Source: Azospirillum sp. RU38E
GTDB lineage: Bacteria > Pseudomonadota > Alphaproteobacteria > Azospirillales > Azospirillaceae
DNA: 64,000 nt
Assembly (NCBI RefSeq): GCF_900188385.1
Contig: NZ_FZOI01000020.1
Coordinates: forward strand, 26,170-90,169
Direction of reading: 5' to 3'
Positions 49,221-57,242 of the stretch are shown here, in pieces. A program made the translations under genes and the position numbers. The stretch's first letter is position 1; every line of letters starts with the position of its first letter. Under the pieces are notes generated by a model, which had not been told where the DNA came from, did not search any database, and saw nothing but the letters and a program-made list of their open reading frames with translations.

Positions 49221-51563
49221 TTAATCCCCAAACTTCACGCGCAAGGAAACGCCGGCATAGCGGTCCGCCTCACGCGGGATAACGTAACGCAGGGCCCCGC
49301 CCGGACCACCGGTGGTAATCTGGAGCGGGAAGCTCTGGTCGAACAGGTTGTTCACGAACAGCGACAACCGGTAACGGTCCGTCTTGTCCGAAATGGCGAT
49401 GCCGACATTCACCAGATCATAGGAGTGGATATAGAGCAGCGGGTTGTTGCCCAGGTCAGAGGTCTGGCCGCTGGTGTAGCTGTAGGTGCCGGTCAGGTGG
49501 AAATCGACGGGCAGATTGTCAGGCGCGATGGTGTAATCGCCGCTGACCGACAGTTTCCATTTCGGGGCCAGCGGCAGCGGTTCGCCCTTGCGGGCATTGC
49601 TGAGCACGCCGCTGGCATCGCGGAACTTGTCGATCTGCGCGTCGGTATAGGCGACACCGGCCGACAGGTTGAAATCCTGCGTCACGCGGAACTGGCTGTC
49701 CAGCTCGATCCCCTTGGTGGAAACCTCGCCGGCATTGGTCAGGCGGGTGATGACGATACCGTTCAGCGTGTCGAAATTATTGGCCTGGAAATTATCATAT
49801 TTCGACCAGAAGCCGGCGATATTCACCAGGGCGCGGCGGCCGAACAGTTCCGATTTCAGCCCGACCTCATAGGCATCCACGGTTTCCGCCTCAATCAGGT
49901 TGCGCTGGTTGGCGGCCTGATTGAAGAAGACGTTGAAGGCCGGGCCCTTATAGCCCCGGCTGTAGGTGGCATAGGTCGATACCGCCTCGCTCACCTGATA
50001 GGCAAGGCCGGCCTTGCCGGAAATATTGTCCTTCGACGCCTCGTCCTGCCAGCCGGAAAGATCGCGGCGGATACCCGGCAGATCAATGGGGGCCGTGGAC
50101 GGGATGCGATTGTGATAGGTTTCCAGCCTATCATGGGTCAGCCGCAGACCGGCGATGGCTGACAAGTCATCAGTCAGCCGCAGCGTGCCCTGGGTGAAGC
50201 CGGCCACGCTCTCGCTCTTTGATCCGAAGGTGGCGGTGGAGGTGCCGGCCACATAGGTGGAGGCACCGGGCAGGCAGGGGCGCAGCCCCGTGGCATCCAC
50301 CGCCAGGGTGGTGGCGGTGCAGACGGTGGTATCGCGGGTGAAGGTGCGGTCGGCCTTGGCGTTGGCGTAATAGACACCCGCCACATATTCCAGCGTCTGG
50401 CCGGAGGGGGAGGCAAGGCGCAGTTCCTGGCTGAAGGTGCGGCTGTCCTGCGGGCCGTAATCATGCAACTGGGCAAAGGCATTGCCGACATAGGCGGCGG
50501 TGCGGTCCAGCCAATCGCCTTCGCGCTGGCCCCAGATATCCCATTCCCGCCAGGCGGTGATGGAGGTGATGGTATGGTCACCCAGCGTATAATCGGCCTG
50601 GGCGGAGAAGCCCCAGCCTTCTTCCTGCGACAGGCTGGCTTCATTATGGCGGACCTGCCGGGTCTTGTCGCCGCGCAGATCAACGCCGGACAGCAGCGAC
50701 AGCAAGGCCGCCTGGTTGGGGCCGGCCGTGGGGCTGCTGCCGATCACTTCGGCCAGGCTGTCATCATCGGCCTTGCGGTAATCGCCGATGAAGGTCCATT
50801 TCAGGTTTTCCGTGGCATCCCATTCCACCACGCCGCGCACGCCCTTGCGGTCATAGCCATTGACCTTGGACTTCTTGGCGGCCGGATCGGCGGTATAGAG
50901 GTTGGTGATATTGCCATCATAGGTGCCGGTGAAACCGGTCAACCGGGCGCGCACCGTTTCGGACAAGGGCAGGTCGACCGCGACCTTGCCCTTATATTCC
51001 CGGCCCTGCGCGGCGGTCAGTTCGACCGTGCCGCCGAATTTATCGCCCGGCCGCTTGGTCACCAGATTGACCACGCCGGCAGAGGCATTCTTGCCGAACA
51101 AAGTGCCCTGGGGCCCGCGCAGCACCTCGATCCGCTCCACATCATACAGGTCGCCGAAGGCTTCGCCGGCGCGGGCCAGCACCACCCCATCCAGCACGAA
51201 GGCGACGCTGCTTTCCGCCGCGATGGCGAAATTGATGGTGCCGACCCCGCGCAGGAACAGCGAACTGTCCAGCGCCGTGCCGCCCTTGCGGAAATTCAGC
51301 GACGGGATCAGCGTCTGCAACCCTTCGATATTGGTACCGGGCCGATTGTCCAGCACGCTGGCCGGGACAACGGCGACGGAGGCCGGCACGTCCTGCAGGT
51401 TCTGGGTCCGCTTCTGCGCGGTGACGATGATCTCTTCCAGCACAAGGGGGGCATCGCCGCTGGCCTGGGCCAGGGCGAGCAGCGGGGCCAGCGCGGTCGC
51501 ACCGATCAGCAGCGAACCGGTAAGGGCGCGGTGGGTCCAGAGCGTCAAGGTCTTTTGTGTCAT
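49221..51563 (-). CDS. TonB-dependent outer-membrane receptor
   Basis: 780 residues. Signal peptide (ALTGSLLIGATALAPLLALAQA), TonB box region LEEIIVTAQKR, plug domain (LQDVPASVAVV, LFLRGVGTINFAIAAESSVAFVLDGVVLAR, VERIEVLRGPQGTLFGKNASAGVVNLVTKRPG), then a 22-strand-type barrel ending in RVKFGD. Iron-related and sugar-type receptors look alike, so the ligand comes from context: the same operon encodes an SsuABC-type importer, suggesting outer-membrane uptake of a bulky sulfonate such as a sulfoquinovosyl compound. An upstream palindrome and AT-rich promoter region lie in 51564-51877. Confidence 0.92.
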   Translation of the reverse strand: MTQKTLTLWTHRALTGSLLIGATALAPLLALAQASGDAPLVLEEIIVTAQKRTQNLQDVPASVAVVPASVLDNRPGTNIEGLQTLIPSLNFRKGGTALDSSLFLRGVGTINFAIAAESSVAFVLDGVVLARAGEAFGDLYDVERIEVLRGPQGTLFGKNASAGVVNLVTKRPGDKFGGTVELTAAQGREYKGKVAVDLPLSETVRARLTGFTGTYDGNITNLYTADPAAKKSKVNGYDRKGVRGVVEWDATENLKWTFIGDYRKADDDSLAEVIGSSPTAGPNQAALLSLLSGVDLRGDKTRQVRHNEASLSQEEGWGFSAQADYTLGDHTITSITAWREWDIWGQREGDWLDRTAAYVGNAFAQLHDYGPQDSRTFSQELRLASPSGQTLEYVAGVYYANAKADRTFTRDTTVCTATTLAVDATGLRPCLPGASTYVAGTSTATFGSKSESVAGFTQGTLRLTDDLSAIAGLRLTHDRLETYHNRIPSTAPIDLPGIRRDLSGWQDEASKDNISGKAGLAYQVSEAVSTYATYSRGYKGPAFNVFFNQAANQRNLIEAETVDAYEVGLKSELFGRRALVNIAGFWSKYDNFQANNFDTLNGIVITRLTNAGEVSTKGIELDSQFRVTQDFNLSAGVAYTDAQIDKFRDASGVLSNARKGEPLPLAPKWKLSVSGDYTIAPDNLPVDFHLTGTYSYTSGQTSDLGNNPLLYIHSYDLVNVGIAISDKTDRYRLSLFVNNLFDQSFPLQITTGGPGGALRYVIPREADRYAGVSLRVKFGD

Positions 51564-51877
51564 TTCTTTTCAGGCTCCCCAGAATTCAACACAAGCATCG
51601 TGTGACGTGGCCGGGATCGTGCCGTTTCATTCCTATATCGTCAATAGGAATTAAATGGAAAAAATGTGGAATACAAATAATTACAAAATTCTTAGTGTTG
51701 TATTTTAAAATGCCAAACGCCCGGTCATGAAATTCATGCCGGGGGTGAAGGGAAATGGGCATCCGGAAGGGATGCGCGGGGCCGGATTGATTGGGATGGA
51801 TCATCATTCTTGGCCGCCCGCTGGTCGGATAACCTGCGGATGCCCTTTCATCTCCTTGCTCTTATTGTGAAACCTGT
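51564..51877. promoter_or_regulatory. Promoter region of the TonB receptor operon
   Basis: 314 bp without a gene. It contains the inverted repeat ATTCCTAT-N7-ATAGGAAT (51629-51651), about 66 bp upstream of the receptor start. A strikingly AT-rich block (51640-51715) follows, unlike the rest of the window. The repeat could be an operator for the nearby LysR protein or for a sulfur-starvation regulator; not decided. Confidence 0.5.
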
Positions 51878-52642
51878 TCAGCCGAAGGTCACCTGCCGCC
51901 CGCTGCGCAGCAACGGGATGGCGTCGCGGCGCAAATGTCGGGTACCCGGGTTCAGGATGACTTCCGGGCTGTACTGCGCCAGATAGACCCGCCGCATCCG
52001 GTCGCTGTGGTTCGGGCCGGAGGCGTGCAGCAGCCGGGAAGAAAAGGCAACGACGCTGCCGGCGGGTGCCTCAATCACCACACCTTGGTCATCACCGGTC
52101 CAGCCGACCAGATCGTTGGTTCCCGGCTGGCGGAGATGGGGCAGGATACCGTCGCGGCTGGCCGGCACGCGGCTGAAGGGCAGCAGGCGGATGGTGCCAT
52201 TTTCCAATGTCGCATCATCCAGCGGGCACCAGCAGGTGAGATAGGGGGCGTGATCCGCCGGCCCGCCATTGCCAACGACATAGCCGCTATCCTGGTGCCA
52301 GGCGAAGGCCATGCCGCCGCCGGACCCCTTCACCACATATTGGTCATAGAAAAAATAGGCTTCATCCCCCAGGGTGGTGCGGCAGATATCGGCCATCACT
52401 GGGGCAAACAGCATCCGGCGCAGGGCCGGCTGCACCCGCTGGCACTCCCCGGCGAAATAGCGATTGCCCCGGTGGGTGATCCCGTCGCTATCCACCCCCA
52501 GCGCATCCAGATGCGCATCGGCGCGGGCCACCATCTCCGCACATTGGCTGCGCAGGATATCCAGCAATTCGCCTTCCAGCACCCGTTCGAACACGGCATA
52601 GCCTTCCTGGCGGAACTGTTCGCGCTGTGCTTCGAAACCCAT
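51878..52642 (-). CDS. Phytanoyl-CoA dioxygenase (PhyH) family protein
   Basis: 254 residues; Fe(II)/2-oxoglutarate oxygenase fold. The iron facial triad is visible: WHQDSGYVVG (HxD) and LLHASGPNHSDRMRRVYLAQYS (distal His, with the Arg that binds 2-oxoglutarate). N-terminal EQFRQEGYAVFERVLEGELLDIL is the usual PhyH start. Substrate unknown. It lies next to an SsuABC/TonB uptake operon and an SsuD-type enzyme; 2-oxoglutarate-dependent desulfonation of sulfonates exists, so a sulfonate substrate is plausible. The ATG at 52642 is chosen; a GTG at 52648 is in frame. A perfect 16-bp palindrome lies immediately upstream. Confidence 0.87.
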   Translation of the reverse strand: MGFEAQREQFRQEGYAVFERVLEGELLDILRSQCAEMVARADAHLDALGVDSDGITHRGNRYFAGECQRVQPALRRMLFAPVMADICRTTLGDEAYFFYDQYVVKGSGGGMAFAWHQDSGYVVGNGGPADHAPYLTCWCPLDDATLENGTIRLLPFSRVPASRDGILPHLRQPGTNDLVGWTGDDQGVVIEAPAGSVVAFSSRLLHASGPNHSDRMRRVYLAQYSPEVILNPGTRHLRRDAIPLLRSGRQVTFG

Positions 52643-52646
52643 ATTC

Positions 52647-52662
52647 ACACTTCATGAAGTGT
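52647..52662. promoter_or_regulatory. Perfect 16-bp palindrome at the PhyH start
   Basis: ACACTTCATGAAGTGT, uninterrupted dyad, five bases upstream of the PhyH ATG in the 105-bp region shared with the divergent LysR gene. It could be an operator blocking initiation or an RNA hairpin masking the ribosome-binding site. Confidence 0.5.
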
Positions 52663-52747
52663 TGTTATTGAAAATATCCTCTTACAAAATGGGGTATTCG
52701 CTCCAATCCAATTGCTTTGGTCGCCCATACGTGAATACTATGGGCGC

Positions 52748-53653
52748 ATGAGAATGCGACAGATTGAGGCGTTTCGGGCAGTGATGATGAGCGGCGGGGT
52801 AACCGCCGCGGCCGCCATGCTGTCCATTTCCCAGCCCTCGGTCAGTCGGCTGATTGCCGATCTGGAACATGCGGTCGGGTTTCAGCTTTTCGACCGGCGG
52901 GGCAGCCGGATGCACCCGACCAAGCAGGCCGAGACCCTGTTTGAGGCGGTACAGCGTTCCTTCACCGGTCTGGATATGCTGGCCCAGGCCGCGCGCCGCA
53001 TCCGGGCGCATCCGGTGGGCACCGTGCGGCTGGCTGTCTTGCCGACCTTCGCCATCACCATCCTGCCGCCGGTCCTGGCGGATTTCCAGGCGCTTTACCC
53101 CGATGTGAAGGTGACGGTGGAGGTATTGGGCCATCGCGCTGTTGAGGATCGCCTGTTTCTGGGACAGGCCGATCTGGGGATCGGCGTCACCGCCCCGCCG
53201 CGCGACGGCATCCGCACTGAATTGCTGGCCCGTGCCCCTTATCTTTGCGCCTTGCCGCCGGCCCACCGCCTGACCGCGCAGGCCCTGGTGCGGATCAGCG
53301 ACCTTGCTGGGGAGCGGTTCATCGGCCCGATGCATGAGGCCGATGCCTTGTGGAACGGTATCGATGCCGCCCTGCTGGCTGCGGGGGTGGAGTCGGTGCG
53401 GATGCTGGAGTGCCAGCAATCCATGCCCATGTACGCCTATGTTGCGGCGGGACTGGGTGTCTCGATCGTGGAGCCGTTTTCCGCCCGGCTCTATCGCCGG
53501 CTGGGGGTGGTGACCCGCCCGGTGGACCCCGTCATCAGCCTGGATTTCACCTTCCTGGAGCCGGATATCGGCCCCACCCCGCCGCCCATCCAATGGCTGC
53601 GGGATGCCATCCGGCGGGAGGCGGCGGCGGCCATCAGTGAGGGTTTATTGTAG
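52748..53653 (+). CDS. LysR-family transcriptional regulator
   Basis: 301 residues. N-terminal winged helix MRQIEAFRAVMMSGGVTAAAAMLSISQPSVSRLIADLEHAVGFQLFDRRGSRMHPTKQAETL is classic LysR, followed by the periplasmic-binding-like effector domain (VRLAVLPTFAITILPPVLADF, VEVLGHRAVEDRLFLGQADLGIGVT, YVAAGLGVSIVEPF). Divergent from the PhyH gene, so that gene and perhaps the TonB/ABC operon are its likely targets. The last nine bases overlap the end of the convergent 2-hydroxycarboxylate transporter gene. The first ATG at 52748 or 52754 may be used. Confidence 0.92.
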   Translation: MRMRQIEAFRAVMMSGGVTAAAAMLSISQPSVSRLIADLEHAVGFQLFDRRGSRMHPTKQAETLFEAVQRSFTGLDMLAQAARRIRAHPVGTVRLAVLPTFAITILPPVLADFQALYPDVKVTVEVLGHRAVEDRLFLGQADLGIGVTAPPRDGIRTELLARAPYLCALPPAHRLTAQALVRISDLAGERFIGPMHEADALWNGIDAALLAAGVESVRMLECQQSMPMYAYVAAGLGVSIVEPFSARLYRRLGVVTRPVDPVISLDFTFLEPDIGPTPPPIQWLRDAIRREAAAAISEGLL

Positions 53654-54976
53654 CGCCTTCAGCAGGAAGGCTGCCAGCACCACCATGCCGGCCCCGCCGA
53701 TGCGGGTGGAAATCTGGGCAAAGGGCATCAGCCCCATGCGGTTGGCGGCGGAGAGAATGGCGACGTCGCCCGTGCCGCCCAGGCCGGAATGGCAGCAGGT
53801 GACGATGGCGGCCTCCAGCTCGTACATGCCAAGCCATTTGCCGACGAACCAGCCGGAAATGACCATGCCCAGCACCGTTGAAAGGCAGATGACGAAATAG
53901 GCCGGGTGGAAGGCGGCCAGCAGGTCGTTCCACGGCACATAAAGCGTGCCCAGCCCCACCAGCAGCGGAAAGGTCATGGTCATGGTCATGAAACGATGCA
54001 TCTGGTGGGCGCCACTCTCAACCCGGCTGGGGATGATGCCGGAAACCTTCAGCAGGGCCGCCCCGATGATCATCACAATGGGGCCGGGAATGCCCAGATC
54101 GGGCGACAGGAAGGCCCCCAGGATGAACATGCAGCAGGATAACAGCAGGCCCGCGCCCATCAGGGGAAGGTCGATCTTATGATCCACCGCCATCTCGGCC
54201 AGAAGATCATTATCGCCACCGCTGCGGACCAGCAGCCCCCTGCCGGAATGCTGCGGCCTGATTTCCCCGATATGGCGCAGCACCCCGGCGCTGATGATGG
54301 CGACCACATTGCCGATCAGCGCCGCCGGGATCAGCGTGGCAATCAAGGCCGGTTGCGCCTGGCCGGTAATCTCCGCATAGGCCAGCGACAGTGGCAGGAT
54401 GCCTTCGCCGATGCCGCCGGCAATGATCGGCATGACGATGAAAAAGAATGTATGCTTCACCTCATAGCCGAAGGCGAGACCGGCCAGGGAGCCGGCGATG
54501 ATGGCGGCAGCCGTGCCCACGGCCAGCGGCACGAACATTTTGAGAAAGCCCTTGATCAGAACCCGCCGGTTCATGCCCAGCATCGATCCGGTGACCAGGC
54601 AGGCAATATAGAGATAGAGGAAGTTCGAGGTCTTCATCACGGCTGCAATGGCCTGATGCAGCGCAGGGTTCATGATCTGATAGGCCAGCAATGCCGAGGG
54701 AACGAACAGGCAGAGAATGGCCGAGCCGCCGATATGTTTCAGCACGGGCAGGCGGGAACCCAATTCCCCCAAGGGCAGGCCCAGCAGCATGATGGCAGCA
54801 AAACCACCGATCATGTCGGCCGGCAATCGCCCGGCTGCCGATCCGCCCAGAACCACGGTGGCGATGGCAAGATAAAGCGGCAGGGGTACGGGCCCCACCT
54901 GCCAGGATTTCCAGGCCGCAAGCCCCGTTACCCGGGCCCCGCTGGCGGGTCTGCCGTCATCTTCTTTTCCGGCCAT
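53645..54976 (-). CDS. 2-hydroxycarboxylate transporter (2HCT; CitS/MleP type)
   Basis: 443 residues with about 11 membrane segments. The two 2HCT re-entrant signatures are present: GGIGEGILPLSLAYAEITG in the first half and CCHSGLGGTGDVAILSAANRMGLMPFAQISTRIGGA in the second. Family members take up citrate, malate, or exchange malate with lactate, using Na+ or H+. GGAGGA lies five bases before the ATG at 54976. It is transcribed from its own sigma54 promoter with an upstream palindrome shared with the malic-enzyme and Frd-like promoters, so malate or another C4/C6 hydroxy acid is the probable substrate. Confidence 0.93.
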   Translation of the reverse strand: MAGKEDDGRPASGARVTGLAAWKSWQVGPVPLPLYLAIATVVLGGSAAGRLPADMIGGFAAIMLLGLPLGELGSRLPVLKHIGGSAILCLFVPSALLAYQIMNPALHQAIAAVMKTSNFLYLYIACLVTGSMLGMNRRVLIKGFLKMFVPLAVGTAAAIIAGSLAGLAFGYEVKHTFFFIVMPIIAGGIGEGILPLSLAYAEITGQAQPALIATLIPAALIGNVVAIISAGVLRHIGEIRPQHSGRGLLVRSGGDNDLLAEMAVDHKIDLPLMGAGLLLSCCMFILGAFLSPDLGIPGPIVMIIGAALLKVSGIIPSRVESGAHQMHRFMTMTMTFPLLVGLGTLYVPWNDLLAAFHPAYFVICLSTVLGMVISGWFVGKWLGMYELEAAIVTCCHSGLGGTGDVAILSAANRMGLMPFAQISTRIGGAGMVVLAAFLLKALQ

Positions 54977-55035
54977 GTTTTCCTCCGATAACCAAATGCC
55001 GACACGGCAGATCGGCTGCATGGGCTTTGCTGGAC

Positions 55036-55050
55036 GCACATGGCGTGCCA
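55036..55050 (-). promoter_or_regulatory. Sigma54 promoter of the 2HCT transporter
   Basis: On the minus strand CTGGCACG-CCAT-GTGC: the -24 TGGCACG is perfect, and the -12 GC is correctly spaced with one change (GTGC for TTGC). It lies 60 bases before the transporter ATG. Confidence 0.7.
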
Positions 55051-55143
55051 GTTCGGAGGTCTCTTTTAATATGTTGTTTTTACAGGGATTTATCTTGAGC
55101 GAAGACGTTTATATGCGTCTTTCCGACCAATGGCCTTGACCGG

Positions 55144-55161
55144 CGTTCGGCTATCCGAACG
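55144..55161. promoter_or_regulatory. Upstream activator palindrome of the 2HCT promoter
   Basis: Perfect CGTTCGG-CTAT-CCGAACG, about 100 bp upstream of the -24 element. Both arms are identical to the site at 61024-61041. Confidence 0.65.
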
Positions 55162-55166
55162 TAAGA

Positions 55167-55202
55167 GGGGCGCAGGTGATGGCTTAGCCTCGCCTGCGCC
55201 CC
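55167..55202. terminator. Hairpin after lldD
   Basis: Perfect 10-bp arms GGGGCGCAGG / CCTGCGCCCC with a 16-base loop, 28 bp past the lldD stop on the minus strand. Separates lldD from the 2HCT promoter. Confidence 0.55.
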
Positions 55203-55229
55203 TGTCCTGGAAAGCCCTGTGCTGCGTAA

Positions 55230-56378
55230 TCAGGCGGCGGCCACCGCCTTCACCAGACTGTCGGCCGAAATCTCGGCGATGGAGCGGGCGCCGGTCAGCG
55301 TCATCGCCACCTGCATTTCCTTGGCGAACAGATCCAGCAGGTTTTCGACACCGGCGGCACCGGCCGCCGCCAACGCATAAACAAAGGCGCGGCCGATCAT
55401 GACGCCATCCGCCCCCTGCGCCAGCATCCGCACCACATCCAGCCCAGAGCGGATGCCGGAATCCGCCAGAATGGTCAGGTCACCCTTCACCGCATCGGCA
55501 ATGGCCGGCAGGGCTTTGGCGGAGGAGAGCACGCCGTCAAGCTGCCGCCCGCCATGATTGGAGACGACAATGCCATCGGCGCCAAAGCGAACGGCGTCGC
55601 GGGCATCATCGGGGTCCAGAATGCCCTTGATGATCATCGGGCCTTTCCAGAAATCCCGAATCCATTCCAGATCCTGCCAGCCGATGGAGGGGTCAAAATT
55701 TTGGCCGAGCCAGCCGACATAGTCGGCCAGATTGGTCTTCTGCTGTCGATAGGCGGAGACATTGCCCAGATCATGTGGCCGGCCGAACAGGCCGACATCG
55801 AACGCCCAGGTGGGGTGCATCACCGCCTGGATCATGCGCCGCAGGGGGGCATTGGGGCCCGACATGCCGGAATGGGCATCGCGGTAGCGGCTGCCAGGGA
55901 CCGGCATGTCAACGGTGAAGACCAGTTTGCGGATACCCGCCGCCCAGGCGCGTTCCAGCGCGTTCTTCATGAAGCCGCGATCCCGCAGCACATAAAGCTG
56001 GAACCAGATCGGGCGGTCCACGGCCGCCTGCACTTCTTCAATCGGACAGACGGAGACGGTGGAGAGCGTCAGCGGAATGCCTTTCTTGGCGGCGGCGCGG
56101 GCCGCCTGCACTTCGCCGCGCCGCGCATACATGCCGGTCAGGCCGACTGGGGCCAGCGCCACCGGCATGGACACTTTCTCATCAAAGAAGCTGGTGGAAA
56201 TATCCACCGATCCGACGCTTTTCAGCACCCGCTGGCGCAGGGCCAGATCGGACAGATCCTCCACATTCTTGCCCAGCGTGCGTTCAGCATTGGCCCCGCC
56301 ATCAATGTAATGGAACAGGAAGGGCGGCAGGCGACGGCGGGCAGCCTCTCTGTAATCGGTCGATGAGGATATGATCAT
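55230..56378 (-). CDS. lldD: FMN-dependent alpha-hydroxy-acid (L-lactate) dehydrogenase
   Basis: 382 residues; membrane-associated or cytosolic FMN enzyme oxidising L-lactate to pyruvate. Landmarks: [99 protein letters not shown] with the catalytic His, and [16 protein letters not shown]. Family members also include mandelate and glycolate oxidases, but the adjacent LldR-type GntR regulator favours lactate. The start overlaps the end of that gene by four bases (ATGA). Confidence 0.92.
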   Translation of the reverse strand: MIISSSTDYREAARRRLPPFLFHYIDGGANAERTLGKNVEDLSDLALRQRVLKSVGSVDISTSFFDEKVSMPVALAPVGLTGMYARRGEVQAARAAAKKGIPLTLSTVSVCPIEEVQAAVDRPIWFQLYVLRDRGFMKNALERAWAAGIRKLVFTVDMPVPGSRYRDAHSGMSGPNAPLRRMIQAVMHPTWAFDVGLFGRPHDLGNVSAYRQQKTNLADYVGWLGQNFDPSIGWQDLEWIRDFWKGPMIIKGILDPDDARDAVRFGADGIVVSNHGGRQLDGVLSSAKALPAIADAVKGDLTILADSGIRSGLDVVRMLAQGADGVMIGRAFVYALAAAGAAGVENLLDLFAKEMQVAMTLTGARSIAEISADSLVKAVAAA

Positions 56379-57127
56379 GCTGGCAGTTCCCCCTGGGGTA
56401 ATTTGTTGCGCAGGGCCCCGGCCCGGCGCGCACGTGCGGTTTCCGTTTCGATGCGGCGCAGGCTGTCTTCCACGAAGCAGAGATGATCCGTGGCGGCCTG
56501 GCGTGCATCATCGGCCCGCCCGGCCAGGATCGCCGCGGCAATGGCCTGATGCTGGTGGTTCAGCTTTTCCGCCGTATCGGGCAGGAGATGCAGCTTGCTG
56601 AGGCTCTCGGCGATGCTGACCCGCATCAGGTCGAACAGCCCGGAAATCACCTGCCGCAGCACCAGATTATGCGACGCCTCGGCAATCGCCATGTGAAAGG
56701 CGGCGTCGGCGCGCGATTGGGTCTCCGGGTCGGCGGCCCCGGCACAGACGGCGCCCAGGGCCGCCTGCAGGTGCTGCCGGTCCCGATCATCGGCGCGCAG
56801 GGCCGCGTGATAGGCGGCGTCCGCCTCCAGCGACTTGCGGATTTCCATGACATCCTGCCAATAGCCGCCCTCTGCCTGGGCAAGCGGCTGCAGGGGCTGC
56901 ATCGCCTGTTCCAGGGCCCGTTCGGCACTGCCGGGGGCGACGAAATTCCCGCCGCCCCGGCGGCTGACAATCAGGCCGCGGCTGATCAGTTGCTGCATCG
57001 CCTCCCGCAGCCGTGAGCGGGAGACGCCCAGTTCCGCCGCCAGCGTCCGTTCTGGTGGCAGGCGCGCGCCCGGCGCCAGCTGGCGCGCGGCAATCAAGGC
57101 CCTGATCTGATCCGTCAATGGGGACAT
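56375..57127 (-). CDS. GntR-family (FadR/LldR subfamily) transcriptional regulator
   Basis: 250 residues. N-terminal winged helix [60 protein letters not shown], then an FCD ligand domain ([79 protein letters not shown]) with the metal/carboxylate-binding histidines. Translationally coupled to lldD, so probably a lactate-responsive repressor or activator. Two TTGGT-N3-ACC palindromes upstream fit the FadR-subfamily operator form. Confidence 0.9.
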   Translation of the reverse strand: MSPLTDQIRALIAARQLAPGARLPPERTLAAELGVSRSRLREAMQQLISRGLIVSRRGGGNFVAPGSAERALEQAMQPLQPLAQAEGGYWQDVMEIRKSLEADAAYHAALRADDRDRQHLQAALGAVCAGAADPETQSRADAAFHMAIAEASHNLVLRQVISGLFDLMRVSIAESLSKLHLLPDTAEKLNHQHQAIAAAILAGRADDARQAATDHLCFVEDSLRRIETETARARRAGALRNKLPQGELPA

Positions 57128-57144
57128 GGATGCTTCTCCTGATA

Positions 57145-57157
57145 TTGGTCATACCAA
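57145..57157. promoter_or_regulatory. LldR/FadR-type operator 1
   Basis: Perfect palindrome TTGGT-CAT-ACCAA, 18 bp upstream of the GntR gene start; fits the TnGTnnnACnA consensus of the FadR subfamily. Confidence 0.65.
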
Positions 57158-57229
57158 AATCCGAAGAATTTGCAAGGGATGCCGTGCAAATCAGCCATGT
57201 TCCGGCTATCCATCACACCGGGACCATAT

Positions 57230-57242
57230 TTGGTAGGACCAG
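57230..57242. promoter_or_regulatory. LldR/FadR-type operator 2
   Basis: TTGGT-AGG-ACCAG, one mismatch from symmetry, 85 bp from the first operator, immediately after the NuoF-like stop. A two-site arrangement allows looping. Confidence 0.55.

Noticed and set aside
57169..57190. Sigma54-like TTGCACG...TTGCAA upstream of the GntR gene
   Set aside because: The -24 and -12 parts are separated by seven rather than four bases and the GG is missing. It is better described as a TTTGCA/TGCAAA inverted repeat.
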